Shown: positions 11,075 to 23,344, counted from the stretch's first letter. The stretch: 64,000 bases of DNA from Tachypleus tridentatus (GCF_004210375.1 NC_134830.1:42413094-42477093); one strand, 5' to 3'. Numbers and translations: made by a program. The notes: generated by a model not told the origin, from the letters alone.

Positions 11075-13690
11075 CAGGGGTTCCCAACCGGTGGGTCGCG
11101 ACCCCCCAAGGGGTAGCAAAGCCTTGGCAGGGGAGTCGCGTAGCCTTGTTAGAAGTAGCTTGGGATAACATTAATTTTATTTCATCAATTACATTTTCAT
11201 GCTCTTACAATTTTTTTGTTTCGGTGCAAAGCAAAACGTGTGCTACGTTAGTTCAATGTCATTAGGTGATATTATGGGTGTATGTATGCGTGCCTGTGAG
11301 TGAATGTGCCTGTGTGAATGTGTGTGTCTGCAACTGTATGTATGTGTGTACTAGTGAGTGCACGCGCATGTACGTATGCTTGTGTGTCTGTTTAGCTGTG
11401 ATTAAGGGTGTGTGTACTCGCTGTCGACACGTGAGTCACATGTCCGTTGCTGATTGGTGGATGGCGAATCGCGCGACTGACCACGCTCCCTTCCCTCCCA
11501 ATACTTACCCCATCATTACTCTACCTGCACCCCCCCCCACAAGTAGTCAGTGTAAGATCTATAGTTACCAAAACGTTCATTATTCAACATTTTTATTTTA
11601 TTTCAACAAGGAGATAAGTAAGCAGTAGAGGTGAGTTGTGTCCATGGCTAAACGGCGAAGATACTCAGAATGCTACCTCAACATTGGCTTCACCACGGTG
11701 CTCGCCAACGACGGCATCGATAAACCACAGTGTGTTTTGTGCCATGCTGTCCTGAGTGCAGAGTCAATGAAACCATCAAAACTCAAGCGTCATCTCGAGA
11801 CGAAACATCCAGAACACGCAAAGAAGGGTTTGGATTTCTTCAAACGGCATGAACGGTGTCTTAAAAGCCAAAGAATCGACAGAAGTGGGTCGTTTCAGCA
11901 GCAGAGTGCAGCCGTAGTGGAAGCTTCATATGAGATTGCATTCGAAATTGCTAAACAAAAAAAGCCTCAAACGATTGGAGAAACACTTCTTAAACCCTGC
12001 ATGATGAAAGCAGTAAATCTTAGTCTTGGAGAATCCAGTGCAAAGAAGATGCAGCAAGTATCCCTGTCAAATAATACTATACAGAGGCTCATTTCTAAAA
12101 TGTTTATGGATGTGAAGGAACAGGTTTTGACTGAAGTCAAGGGTTCCCCTTTGTTCTCCTTTCAGCTCGACGAGGCAACAGATGTAAGTTCATGTTCTCA
12201 GTTGCTTGTCTTCGTGAGATACATTAATTCAGGTGACATCAAAGACGAATTCTTATTCTGCAGTGCACTTGAAACCACAACAAAAGCTGATGATGTCATG
12301 GAAAAAGTTTCAACTTTTTTTCAAGACGAAGATCTTCAATGGGAAAACGTGTGTGGGGTTTGTACGGATGGGGCATCGGCTATGCTGGGATCGAAATCAG
12401 GATTCCAGTCGAAAGTGAAGAAGCTAGCACCTCAAGCAAAGGGCATCCACTGCATGATTCACCGATATGCTCTCGCCAGTAAGACTCTCCCTTCCTCTCT
12501 GCAGAATTTTTGTAATCAAAATTGTAAATTATGTGAAGACTCAAGCACTCAACACTCGCCTATTCAAAGAACTATGCAAAGACATGAATGCTGACCACAA
12601 AGTCCTTCTCTTCTACACAGCAGTACGTTGGTTGTCGAAAGGAAACGTTATTAATCGTGTCTTTGAAATGAAAGATGAAATAAAGGTATTCATGGAGACT
12701 CAAGAAAGGAAAGATCTTGTAGCTCACTTCGAAGATGAAGCATGGAATAAAAGGGTTGCGTACCTAGCCGACATTTTTGACCAGCTGAACAAGCTCAATT
12801 TAAAACTTCAAGGAAGGGAAACACATGTTCTTCTTTTTCAAGATAGTCTTCGGGCCTTTGTTTCCAAACTGCAGAACTGGCGCCGGAAAACCAATCTTGG
12901 AAACATCGTTATGTTATGTTTGAAAAACTTTGTGGAGTGACGGATGAGTCTCAGATCCAACTGGATCAGTTCCTCAAGGATGAGATTACCGAACATCTTC
13001 AGTCTCTAGAAAAGGAAGTCGAGCGTTACTTCCCTGAGCTGTCACAGGAACAGGAGGCCCTGGTAAGGAACCCATTTTGTACTGAACTTGATGTATTCAG
13101 CATCCCAGATGATATCCAAGATGAATTTCTGGATCTAAGGAACGACTCTTCAGCTCGTGATCTCTTCAAGGTGAAATCCGTGACTCAGTTCTGGTGCGCT
13201 ATGTATCAGTCATACTCCAAAGTCAGCATGATAGCTTTACGTGTCCTTGTTCCATTTGCTTCTACCTACTTGTGTGAGGCAGGATTTTCCACTCTTGTCA
13301 ATATAAAAACAAAGAATAGGAACAGATTGAATGTTGGAGATGACATGAGTCTGGCTCTAACAAACGCTCGGCCACGAATTTCAAAGCTTGCTGCTGAAAT
13401 GCAACATCAGGCATCTCACTAGCTGGGTTGGATAGCTGTTCAAACCTATGTTAATATTATTTTAAGAAATATGTGTTATTTTTGTCAATTCAGGTTGGAC
13501 CAATGTGATTTAATTTGCTAATAAATAATTACAGAATATTTAAATATTTTTTTTAGATGTTTCTTTCCCTCTCCTTCACAGAAAATAAAAGAAAAATTAA
13601 GCTGCTGATAGTAAGCCCTAAGTAGGGGGGCACATGGGGTTCAAACTTTTAGGTAAGGGGTCGCGAGTGCCAAAAGATTGGGAACCCCTG
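11075..13690 (+). mobile_element. hAT transposon (Buster/ZBED-like), nearly complete
   Basis: The 2616-bp element starts CAGGGGTTCCCAACC and ends with the inverted version (GGGAACCCCTG). It is flanked by ATCTAAAA (11067-11074) and ACCTAAAA (13691-13698), an 8-bp target duplication with one mismatch and TA at positions 4-5. The TA centre is the nnnTAnnn preference reported for Buster-type hATs. It carries one transposase gene. A TG-rich tract lies at 11270-11420 in the 5' non-coding part. Confidence 0.95.
11644..13422 (+). pseudogene. hAT transposase (ZBED5-like), two frameshifts
   Basis: The ATG at 11644 opens MAKRRRYSECYL. A BED-type zinc finger follows (CVLC ... KLKRHLETKHPEH, residues about 31-58), then the RNase-H-like core with LDEATD near 12170 and CTDGASAM near 12360, the hAT block TAVRWLSKG near 12620, and the C-terminal dimerisation domain (FASTYLCEAGFSTL near 13255) ending QHQASH-TAG at 13422. 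The frame moves at the T5 run 12507-12511 (one extra T) and again at a tandem TTATG duplication (12909-12918). No in-frame stop is seen in the three segments. It is therefore a young copy, inactive as read. The family resembles the source of domesticated vertebrate ZBED5-type genes. Confidence 0.93.
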
Positions 13691-13698
13691 ACCTAAAA

Positions 13699-15360
13699 CT
13701 ATTTGTAAATTACTAGATGGAAAGCAAACTGTAAATGTTATTTGTAGATATACTTTGTTATCACTTCATAATGTTGAGCTAAAGTTCATGTTCGTGTTAT
13801 TACTTTGAAATATACGAGTATTATCGAACTTGCATTGTTTCAATTAAATTTAAACATATTCCGTCAGCTGACGGGTGTTTCAGCTTGTATAATTATAAAA
13901 AGAACGAAGACAACTGAAACAAACAAAATGTTAAGTTTGACATATGATATTCAGATTCAGTAATGTCCAACACATAGGCATAAAATATCCGCAATACACG
14001 GTAAATCCATTGGTTACATTAATCAAAGTATAAATTTATTACGAGCAGATAAGGAAGGAAGCAGGAAAAGAATCAAACAAAAATGAGTGCGAAAAAATAC
14101 AAATTTTATATTCAAACATTCTCTGCTGGTGTCTTAAACAAGACTTCGGAGTTTTATTGAACTACTTTATAGCACACTGGTGCAATTGATGTATTCGTTG
14201 GAATATATTACGAAATATTAATATAGTGCGGGTAAATCAATAGCTCGTGCATCACACCTGTCCTCAAGCCATCATTTATTTCAAAATAGTAACTAACAAA
14301 CTTTAAACCGTAAACATACCGTCTCTGTGATAGACAGGAATGGTTAATTAAAATAAATGCAGAATAGATGAAGGCGACATTCAATACTTCTGGAACACTA
14401 TTGTCTTTGTACGCTCGCTAGATGTCTTATGGAAAGTCTTACGGAAATGTGCTTTAGACATGACAGTCTTACCGCGGAACCTTTTCAAATAAAACCTATA
14501 CGCTACAGGCCTGTTTTCAAGATAGATGTGGTGACGTGAAAAACGTTCTCAGCTCTGTTGGATAAACAGATAAGATCTACTTGAGAAAGTAACCGATACT
14601 CTGAAAACACAATTTATTAACTTTCTGGTACTGTTTTCTCTAACAAAGAACACAAGAACTGACACAGAGTGAGACGAAGAGCAGTCAGTCATATCTTGAG
14701 TGTCAAACTACCCATCGTCGGTACAACTACAAATCATGTATCCTCTACCACACCACTAGAATGTGAATGTGCAAGATGTTTTTTTTTTGGTTTGATTTAT
14801 CCATACTTGACCCTCTCCCAACAGTCATATAACAGACCTGTTTTTTATTTGTTTGTTATTTACCATACTTACAAGAAAAAATCAAATAAACACTTAGTAC
14901 AGCATTACTTTTGAGCATAACTCTGAACCAAAAGCAATACAATTATAGACATGACACCAAATTACAAAAGTAATGAACATAAACCTAAATAAATTAAAGC
15001 AAATCATTCAGATCAATGCATAAATAAAACTTAAACGTAAACAAACCACAAACCAGTAAGTTCTTAACATTTATAGAGTACAATAAATGAGATAAAAGTC
15101 ACTAAACTCAACGTCACATCACCTGTAAAATAAACATTTAAAGGCTATACATAATTATTCTAACCAAAATATGCAAACACAAAAGTCAATACAATACTGC
15201 ACGTAATTAAATACAAATAAGAATTTTTATGAGGAAAATATTTCGTGGAACTAAGTGAGAATTGTGTAATGCTGTTTTCTCACATTGTTTTCCCATAAAG
15301 AATTTAAAGTGTACAGTTATTTCTGTGTATAAAGTCAAAGTGTACATTTGTGAAATAGTG
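13699..15360. other. Non-coding, nothing recognised
   Basis: AT-rich DNA with no supported genes. An 81-codon frame at 14669-14914 lacks recognisable features. Confidence 0.45.
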
Positions 15361-15614
15361 TGGTTTGAACTTCGCGCACAGCTACTGAGAGCTATCTGCG
15401 CTAGTCGTCCCTAATTTAACAATGTAAGACTAGATTGAAGGCAGCTAGTCATCACTGCCAACTCCTAGGCTACTCTTTTACCAATGAATAGTGGGATTGA
15501 CCATCACACTTTAACGCCCCACAGCTGAAAGAGCGAACATTCCTGGTGTGATGGAGCTTCGAACCCGCGACCATCGAATTACGAATTTAGTGACTTAACC
15601 ACATGGCCATACCG
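15361..15614 (-). mobile_element. SINE-A, near full length
   Basis: Minus strand: CGGTATGGCCATGTGG head, GGGTTCGAAGCTCC box B, A body with CAATCCCACTATTCATTGG, and tail GCGCGAAGTTC. A short deletion removes part of the GGCGGTGGGTGGTGATG block. Confidence 0.88.
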
Positions 15615-16605
15615 TAGCTTGCAAAATGGGAAGGTTAGAATGTCTGTTTTTCACATTACCTCTGATACAATGTAAACGTACGTCATACGTTCTTCCTCTC
15701 ACGTTTCTATCTCACATCCATCTTGAGTCAACAGACGAAGCTAAGAAAGATGTCTTTGTGATTACGTTTCCTTTATCGTTGTCATAAATTTTCAACAAGA
15801 GGCTTTGACGCAAAGCGGCTCTTCCATTAGACGTCTTATCTTGTAAGACACCAAAACAAACTCTTCAACCCCGTAAGTAGTAGAATGGCCAGTACTTGTT
15901 TTTCAAACAAAACAAGCGTCAGCAACAAGACATCTCTCATAGGGTCGAGAGTATACGGTGTAATGTAGTTTACAGCTAGAACCCGTTAGTAAAGTACTAA
16001 CTATAATTTCAATATCTTCAAAGCCTCGAATGTCTGAGCACATACACTTCAGTGAATTACGGGTGTTTCCAAACTCGCAACATTACCCATGTTACAGTTT
16101 CTAGCCGTGTTACACCCCCCCACCCCCACCACCACTTCCGTTAAGATTGATTCATTTCTGATCAAGTTAACGATAATTATACGTTGTCGAGCTTCGAATC
16201 TCTTTCAAATGCTCATCGGCTCCGTATCCGGGTCTCATTGAGGTCATGGAGCCACCCATACTCACCGAGAGACGTCACACCATTTGGTCTTAGCCAATCT
16301 CCTGCTACAATTCCTGAAAAATCGATCCAAATCCTCCATATCAATTAAGAAGTAGGCTTACAAGATTAAATTTGTCTTTTCACGTCTCAGGTAATAAGGG
16401 CATCTGACAAACTTTGATAAAAATAACTTGACTGAGACAGCGTCGACAAAGGTGTAGGACTGTTCACATGCAACCTACTTGTTCTTATAAACATCACGTG
16501 TACAGTCCGTATAAAAAGTGCGTTGGCTAATTCTCGTGTATTTGTGACACATTTTATGTGTTCGCTGTAGGGTTCCCGGTTGCTTATCGTTAAATCCAAA
16601 GGCTT
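15615..16605. other. Non-coding, nothing recognised
   Basis: Somewhat richer in C (for example a C-rich stretch near 16113-16138) but with no recognised exon. Minus-strand frames near 16387-16684 of about 70 codons have no known domain. Confidence 0.4.
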
Positions 16606-16690
16606 TCTTCGCTACAAGCCGAGTTTCGATATCATAGTGAGCATAAATAGTACGTTGTGTATCTTTGCGTTTAATAACAGACAAAGTAAA
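16606..16690 (+). mobile_element. SINE-B 3' fragment, degenerate
   Basis: CGCTACAAGCCGAGTTTCGA resembles the B anticodon arm to box B. It is followed by GTGAGCATAAATAGTACG and a GCGTTTAATAACAGAC tail. Assigned by alignment to B copies in the window. Confidence 0.5.
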
Positions 16691-17120
16691 GTGATTCCAA
16701 AAGTCATGTTTTATTACTATTTAGCGCTAAAAGTATTCATTTTTTATTACTGAAATTATGTAATAATCTGTATTGGAAACTGTTAGCAAATACTTTCTTA
16801 TAACGTCCTGTCGTAAAATTATCCCTAAATAAAATTCTGCCAGGAAATTAAAAGAATAAACGGACTAAACTTGTAAGTTTACACAGTTTATAAGATATTA
16901 GCACTTGTGTAAAGCAAGAAGAAAAACTGTTCCGGATAAATAAAAAACAAAAAACTTTATTTAAACCTTAAGACAGTAAAACTTAATTTGAAGAAAACGA
17001 AGGCTTGAAAAATATATTAACAATTATTATTTCACATAATTGATAAAATTTCGAAGATTTCTAATTTTTGTGTTTATTTACAAATCTCATATGGAAATAA
17101 TACTATTAAACTTGCCTTTG
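16691..17120. other. Non-coding, nothing recognised
   Basis: AT-rich spacer. Confidence 0.4.
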
Positions 17121-17247
17121 GCCCCCTCCATTGGCTCAGCGGCATGTCTGCGGACTTACAACGCTAAAAACTGGATTTCGATACCCGTAGTGGGCAGAGC
17201 ACAGATATCCCATTTGTAGCTTCGTGCTTAATTCAAAACAACAACAA
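17121..17247 (+). mobile_element. SINE-B copy, well preserved
   Basis: CATTGGCTCAGCGGCATG, GCGGACTTACAACGC, ATTTCGATACCCG, CACAGATATCCC and an AATTCAAAACAACAACAA tail. A short direct repeat (AACTTGC) before and after may be the target duplication. Confidence 0.88.
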
Positions 17248-18040
17248 CTTGCGCTGGACTAGTATAAAAAGAAGTGGGTGAACCTGGATGAACACACGAA
17301 CAATGTCAGTCAGTCAGATTGGTAAATTTGTGACTTTATGATTTTTTTTCTTTACCGACCTTCTCAGGCACTGGGTTTGTTTGGTGCTCAACAGAATGTG
17401 TAAAGTAGTTATAAAGTTTCCTTTACATCTTGTTTGCAGCGTTTTCAGATTTCAGTTGTATTGTACATGTGGTTCGTACTTACGATATTTTATCTGGTGT
17501 GAAGTATATATATATATGTGTGTGTGTGTGTGATTTATATTCTTGAGGAGTTCAAAATTTATTGATTTCACACGCAGTACACGTATCTATCAGAAATGTA
17601 AACAAACAGTTTAAGAATAAAGAATAGCCATATATAAATCATTGTGATTTAGAATGATAAAAACGTTCCTTTAAGATGAATTATAGAGGTATTCTGATAT
17701 ATCATTATTAATATTGCAAATAATTATACTTTTCTTAGAAAATACTACACTGATGAAATTCTATATTAGTCAACCCAGTAAGAGCAGAATGAGCCGTTCG
17801 ATATACTTTACGAATTCTAGTACACACATAAGAACTGATGTGTAGTTTGTGCAATGAAGAATGGTATTACATTAAACATATATATAAATATACCTTTATA
17901 CCTGATAAAATAATGAAATTAATTTAGTGTTTTGTCATGTTACTTGTATTTTAAAGGTGAGTGAAAACTTGAAATAATATGGAATGATCCAAACCTTTCA
18001 GTAACACTTCTTGAAAATCATTAGAGGTAATTCTGTTAGT
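17248..18040. other. Non-coding with a TA/TG microsatellite
   Basis: A (TA)n(TG)n tract occupies about 17505-17532. The rest is AT-rich with nothing recognised. Confidence 0.5.
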
Positions 18041-18316
18041 TTGTTCGTTTGTTTGTTTTGAATTTCGCTCAAAGCGACACGAGGGCTATCTGCGCTACCC
18101 GTCCCTAATTTAGCAGTGTAAGACTAGAGTGAAGGAAACTAGTCATCACCACTCACCGTCAACTTTTGGGCTACTCTTTTACCAACGAATAGTGGGATTG
18201 ACCGTCATATTATAACGCTCCCACGGCTAAAAGAGCGAGCATGTTTAGTGTGACGGGAATTCGAACCCGCGAGCCTTAGATTACGAGTCGAGTGCCTTAA
18301 CCACCTGACCATGCGG
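18041..18316 (-). mobile_element. SINE-A, full length
   Basis: The minus strand runs from CCGCATGGTCAGGTGG through CTCGACTCGTAATC and GGGTTCGAATTCCC to a tail ending GAAATTCAAAACAAACAAAC. The 30-bp minisatellite begins just beyond its head. Confidence 0.9.
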
Positions 18317-18322
18317 AGAGTA

Positions 18323-18472
18323 GTAACGCTGTCATAGGTTACTTATACGGTGGTCACTCTGTCATAGGTTACTTATACGGTGGTAACTTTGTTATAGGTT
18401 ACTCATACAGTGGTAACACTGTCATAGGTTACTTACACAATGGTCACACTGTTATAGGTTACTGTTACAGTG
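18323..18472. repeat. 30-bp minisatellite, 5 copies
   Basis: Five units sharing CTGT.ATAGGTTACT and ending with variants of TACGGTG. It starts six bases from the SINE-A head, so the SINE probably inserted at the array edge or the array grew beside it. Confidence 0.85.
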
Positions 18473-18532
18473 TTAAGATGTTTGTTTATATTAGTAGATT
18501 TATGTTCGCTTAAAATGGTCAAGATGTGAAAT

Positions 18533-18692
18533 TAGTGGCGTAATTAGGTAGGGGCTAAATGTGGCTCAACCCCAGGTTCCATGGTTTTAATGGGATCCCA
18601 ATGATAATATTATTCTATGTAAAATTACATGTGTTGTAGGGCCCACAAAAATTATTAGCTCCTGGGCCCACACAACCTCAAGTCCGCTATTG
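18533..18692. mobile_element. 160-bp hAT-type MITE
   Basis: Flanked by a perfect 8-bp duplication TGTGAAAT (18525-18532 and 18693-18700). One end reads TAGTGGCGTAATTAGG and the inverted other end reads CAATAGCGGACTTGAGG. These are related, imperfect inverted repeats of the CAGTGGCG type. There is no coding capacity, so it would be non-autonomous. Confidence 0.65.
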
Positions 18693-18700
18693 TGTGAAAT

Positions 18701-19322
18701 CCAGAATTCTGGATTATTCTTTGATAAACAACGCTTGCAACTGTGCCGTCTATACTACAACATCGCTTACAAAGATACACATTAACAAAGAGGGATAACC
18801 CCCTAAGAATAAGTGTCAACGTTAAAACTTAGATTTCATATCGATAGAATAGTTGTATATGACTGACTGATTGTAATATTATAAATACGACAAATCATGT
18901 GAAGTTAAAATATATTATATATTATACATTCCAATATTGGTAACAATGTATATTATGACTTTATATACCTAAACTTAGCATGTTAACAGAGCATTAAGAC
19001 TGAATCAGTTATTTGGTGGTTGATCTGGCCTCTGTAATGAAATATTTGTCTTTCATTTCTTTAATTCGAAGGAAATGTAGGATATTTGCTGACATTTTGT
19101 ACACTTATCAATAGTGTCGAAATTAATCTTGGTTAAATATATTTTTTCAAGCTGATCTAAAGGTGGATAATATAACAAATACCATTTACTAGATATTAAC
19201 GACGTAGACCATAAGTCTTCAATCACCAAACGTTATTCGTGTCATCCATGTACGGACTATATTTTTGAAGGCACATCTGTGTTGTTTATACGTGTATTAT
19301 ATCGTCATACATTTCATTTGAT
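18701..19322. other. Non-coding, nothing recognised
   Basis: AT-rich spacer. Confidence 0.4.
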
Positions 19323-19596
19323 TCATGGCCATGTGGTTAAGGCACTCGACTCGTAATCCCAGGATTGTGGGTTCGAATCTCTGTCACACCAAACATGGTC
19401 GCCCTTTTAAGCCGTGAGGGCGTTATAATGTCACGGTCAATCTCACTACTGATTCGTAAAAGAGTATCCCAAGAGTTTGGCGGTGGGTGATGATGACTAA
19501 CTGCCTTCCCTCTAGTCTTACACTGCTAAATTAAGCACGGCTAGCGTAGATAGTCCTCGTTTAACTTTGCGAGAAATTCAAAACAAACCAAACCAA
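19323..19596 (+). mobile_element. SINE-A, full length
   Basis: TCATGGCCATGTGGTTAAGG head, CTCGACTCGTAATC loop, GGGTTCGAATCTC box B, A body, and tail GCGAGAAATTCAAAACAAACC. A B element in the same orientation follows within 15 bases. Confidence 0.9.
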
Positions 19597-19608
19597 TCCT
19601 TTCTAAAA

Positions 19609-19735
19609 AACCCCTCCCCAGGTGGCACAGCGGAACGTCTGCGAACTTGTAAGGTTAGAAATCGTGTTTCTACACCGGTGATACGCAGAGCACAGATAGC
19701 CCATTGTGCAGCTTTGTGCTTAACCACAAACAAAT
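19609..19735 (+). mobile_element. SINE-B copy
   Basis: CCCCAGGTGGCACAGCGG, GCGAACTTGTAAGG, TTTCTACACCGG (mutated box B), CACAGATAGCCCATTGTGC and a CTTAACCACAAACAAA tail. Confidence 0.82.
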
Positions 19736-20251
19736 CCTTTTCGAAAGGTAACCTTTAAAAGAACGAACAGTTTCTAAAAAACTTTGTACAAAATATGATT
19801 AAGACGTTCCCGCCTTCAGAAAGAAATTTTCCGCTTAAGCTAATTTCATTTAAAATCAGACAAAGCAACTTAATTTCCTGCTATATTCAGCTAGATCTTG
19901 CTCTAAACAGATAAGGAAAAGGATTTTATATGACTAGACATACTTTACAGGAAAATCAAAGTAACATTTCAAACAGAAAAGAAAGAAGAAAACATTAATA
20001 CACAAAGTCATTTATAAAGAAACCTGAGAACAGTTCACCTTAAGCCTACTTTTACTGAGAAGGAATATTAAAATGAAGTATTACTTTTAACACTAGTTTT
20101 ATGCCTTCGCAGTAAAAAAAAAAACTACGTTTCGGAATCAGTTAAGGTGTAAAATTTTCAAAGTAGCATACTCTATAAAAAAAAGCAGATCTGATATCTC
20201 GTGAAATATAATGGTTTTGTCACAGTTGTGTCGGTTGACTTAAGCAAAATC
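19736..20251. other. Non-coding, nothing recognised
   Basis: AT-rich spacer before the next SINE. Confidence 0.4.
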
Positions 20252-20262
20252 AACAAATAGGA

Positions 20263-20544
20263 ATGGCCCGGCATGGCCAAGCGCGTAAGGCGTGCGACTC
20301 GTAATCCGAGGGTCGCGGGTTCGAGCCCGCGTCGCGCTAAACATGCTCGCCCTCCCAGCCGTGGGGGCGTATAATATGACGGTCAATCCCACTATTCGTT
20401 GGTAAAAGAGTAGCCCAAGAGTTGGCGGTGGGTGGTGATGACTAGCTGCCTTCCCTCTAGTCTTACACTGCAAAATTAGGGACGGCTAGCACAGATAGCC
20501 CTCGAGTAGCTTTGTGCGAAATTCAAAAACAAACAAAAAAAACA
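20263..20544 (+). mobile_element. SINE-A, full length with target duplication
   Basis: Flanked by AACAAATAGGA on both sides (20252-20262 and 20545-20555). The head is GGCCCGGCATGGCCAAGCGC with CTCGTAATCC loop and GGGTTCGAGCCC box B. It is one of the least mutated A copies. The acceptor-arm bases do not pair, so it is a SINE head rather than a functional tRNA gene. Confidence 0.93.
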
Positions 20545-20555
20545 AACAAATAGGA

Positions 20556-20883
20556 AAACCACATTGGTGGTAACTTTGTGAGATTTTTATAAACATCGGC
20601 AAATAAGTTTTCGAAAACTCTACTTGCAGCTGCAAAACACCATCAAGAATAAACATACTTATATATTTTATCCCTAAAACAGGACATTTATCGTGTTATG
20701 TTTTGTAAAATATGGGTATATTTAGAAGTTGGACATTTCACAAAATGCTGATGTGTTGTGTTTCAGTGCTTTTATATTGTTACCAAACACAAAAATTAGA
20801 CAACATATAAATTAAAGGTTAGCGGGACACTGAGGTACATGTCCTTCGCAGACTTTCATGTTATTTTATATCCCAGATTTTGT
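20556..20883. other. Non-coding, nothing recognised
   Basis: AT-rich spacer. Confidence 0.4.
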
Positions 20884-20999
20884 GTGGGTTTTTACCCACA
20901 AAGTCATATCTGGTTAGCTGCTGTATTCACTGAGGGGAAGCGAACCGTTTATTTGAAAGTTCTAAATTCATAGGCTTACCGCTTTCCCACTGGGAACAC
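20884..20999 (-). mobile_element. SINE-C, diverged
   Basis: Minus strand: CCCAGTGGGAAAGCGGTAAG head, GAATTTAGAAC anticodon arm, GGTTCGCTTCCCCTC box B, then ATACAGCAGCTAACC. A degraded tail runs to the left. Confidence 0.68.
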
Positions 21000-22116
21000 C
21001 AGCTGTTATATATGATATCTTAAATATATCTGTCAAAACTATATTAAACTAAACTGTTCTTGGTGTTATACTTGTTCATAAAGCTTTATACGCAGAACAT
21101 TATTGTTTTTTCTTAGGGTTAGTTTCTAACGCATTTTAAATTTCAATAATGTTCTTCGTTCTAATTATTAAGATTGTTGTGGTGTTTATGATATTGTACA
21201 AAACGTAAATTTAAACCCGAAATATTCGTATTATCATACGTATAACTACCATGGAAATAATTGTAAATAGACTCATCTTTTATATGAGGTTTATATTTCT
21301 AATTGGTCCTTGTTAAAATCTTAAAATAATCTGAATGGATGAATGCGTTACATTTATACTTCGTACAGTGTATCTGCACCTACAAATGAAATGTATTTTT
21401 AAACCAAAATGTCGACTACAGATGTAGCTTATCAAATGACCTGTCCTCATTACAAGGAGGATTTATATCGTTCCTACTGCATGACTCCAGTGAAAGAACA
21501 AATTTCCCAACATCGAATAAATCAAGTGCAACTCGACTTAAATTTGCTCGTTTGGACAAACCGAGTATATTTATTTCTCAATAAAAATATTTGTTATTAA
21601 CCACCAACAGTTTTTATTTATCTTTTTTTATGTATTTTATTTTTTTGTATCGTAAACTGCCCTGAAGCTACTGAATTAGTAATCATAAAGCCTATTCTTC
21701 AATTACCAATTGACTGATTGATCAGATGTAAGTTTACCGACCGCCAACACTAAATTCCGAAGTTAGATTTCCCTCGGTGGACAAAATGGAGATAACCTGT
21801 TATGTATATTTGCACTAATAAAACAACAATAGCGATTATAAAACAATGAAATCGCGTACATCCAAGTTCTGCCGAATAAAAGGAAAAAAAAATCTGTATT
21901 TCTTTATTTAAAGATTTTTATTGCTACTTTGCTAGTAAAACTTATTTGAGTTGAATGTTGGTTAATTAGCTAATATTTAGCCTCAGTTAGTTCAATAAGT
22001 ATCGTTTGACAAAACTAGAACAAGACTACCTACAATGCACGTTCAACTCAGAAGGCTGTATTAAAATACAGAAATTACAGAGTTTGTATGGGGTATTTGA
22101 ATGATTGATTAGGTGG
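21000..22116. other. Non-coding, nothing recognised
   Basis: AT-rich. A 63-codon frame at 21409-21600 has no recognised domain. Confidence 0.4.
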
Positions 22117-22386
22117 TTTGTTTTGAATTTCGCGCAAAGCTACACGAGGGCTATCTGCGCCAGCCGTCCCTAATTTAGCAGTGTAAGTCTAGAGGGAAGG
22201 CAGCTAGTCATCACCACCCACCGCCAACTCTTGGGCTACTCTTTTACCAACTAATAGTGGGATTGACCGTAACATTATAACGCCCCCACGGCTGAAATGG
22301 CAGATATGTTTGGTGTGACAGTGATTCGAATCCGCGACCTTCGGATTATGAGTTGTACGCCTTAACCCACCTGGCCATGCTGCGCC
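22117..22386 (-). mobile_element. SINE-A, full length
   Basis: Minus strand from GGCGCAGCATGGCCAGGTGG through CGGATTCGAATCACT to GCGCGAAATTCAAAACAAACC. The body is intact. Confidence 0.9.
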
Positions 22387-22623
22387 TGGTCACATACAGA
22401 CCGATATAGAGTATAGAAAATAACAAATTATAAAGACTTACTGAAAACAAACGTTTGAAATGTATTTAAGCAGTCCCAGAGTTTACATAAACGATATTTC
22501 TGGGACAAAGAACAGTTTTTGATCATAACTCGGACTAATAGCAAAATAGATTCGATATTTTTACAAACAAACCCTTCGTAAGACTATTTCATTGAAAAAA
22601 TCTTTTTTTAATACAAAATAACT
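22387..22623. other. Non-coding, nothing recognised
   Basis: Short AT-rich spacer. Confidence 0.4.
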
Positions 22624-22682
22624 TGGTGGGCTAAGCTCAGATAGCCTGTTGTGCAGCTTTTTGCTTAATTCTAAACAAACGA
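22624..22682 (+). mobile_element. SINE-B tail fragment
   Basis: GGTGGGCTAAGCTCAGATAG, TGTGCAGCTTTTTGCTTAAT and CTAAACAAAC match the B 3' half only. Confidence 0.65.
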
Positions 22683-22703
22683 ACTTTTGTACATTATATG
22701 CCA

Positions 22704-22974
22704 TCCCGGCATGGCTAGGTGGGTTTAGTCGTTCGACTCGTAATCTGAGGGTCGCGGTTTCGAATCCCCGTAGCACTAAACATGCTCGATCTTTTAGCCG
22801 TGGGGCGCTATAATGTGACGGTCAATCCCACTATTCGTTGGTAAAAGAGTAGCCCAAGAGTTGGCGGTGGGTGGTGATGACTAGCTGCCTTACCTCTAGT
22901 CTTACACTGCTAAATTAGGGACGGCTAGCACAGATAGCCCTCGAGTAGCTTTTAGCGAAATTCAAAAAACAAAC
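22704..22974 (+). mobile_element. SINE-A, full length
   Basis: TCCCGGCATGGCTAGGTGGG head, CTCGTAATCTG loop, GTTTCGAATCCCC box B, complete body and a GCGAAATTCAAAAAACAAAC tail. Confidence 0.9.
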
Positions 22975-23344
22975 GTTAATTCATACACAAACCAGCATAC
23001 ACCACTTTATACGTACCCAGCACGCTTCGTTGTCTGTATACTCATCAGATTGTTGTTGAATCTAAGAAGTTAGTAAATAACTAATAGTTTCTAATTTTTG
23101 GCCAGGCTCGAATATCTTGTTCTAACGTATAGTGTTTATGAAATTTCAATGATTTTGTGATTTCACACTTGTATATATCTAGATTCGAAATACAACACGA
23201 CCCCATGAATTACTTGATATAGAACTACTACGTACACTCAAGTAAGGTCTTGTATTTGAAATCGTTTTCGTTGATGGATGTCGTAGCTTGGTGATATGAC
23301 GCATGCGCAACGTGAATGTTAAACGGTTGTTGATTAGACTTCTA
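22975..23344. other. Non-coding; contains an NRF1-like GCATGCGC
   Basis: AT-rich except for ACGCATGCGCAACG near 23299-23313. No gene evidence nearby. Confidence 0.35.

Noticed and set aside
11266..11628. 120-codon Cys- and Val-rich frame
   Set aside because: It is encoded by a TG-rich low-complexity tract within the 5' non-coding part of the hAT element.
20265..20337. tRNA genes (Thr-like and Val-like) at many positions
   Set aside because: Box A, an anticodon loop and box B are present, but the acceptor arms do not pair and each head continues into a SINE body and tail. Only the SINE origin is supported.
23299..23313. NRF1-like ACGCATGCGCAACG as a promoter
   Set aside because: A single motif with no exon, initiator or GC-rich surroundings.
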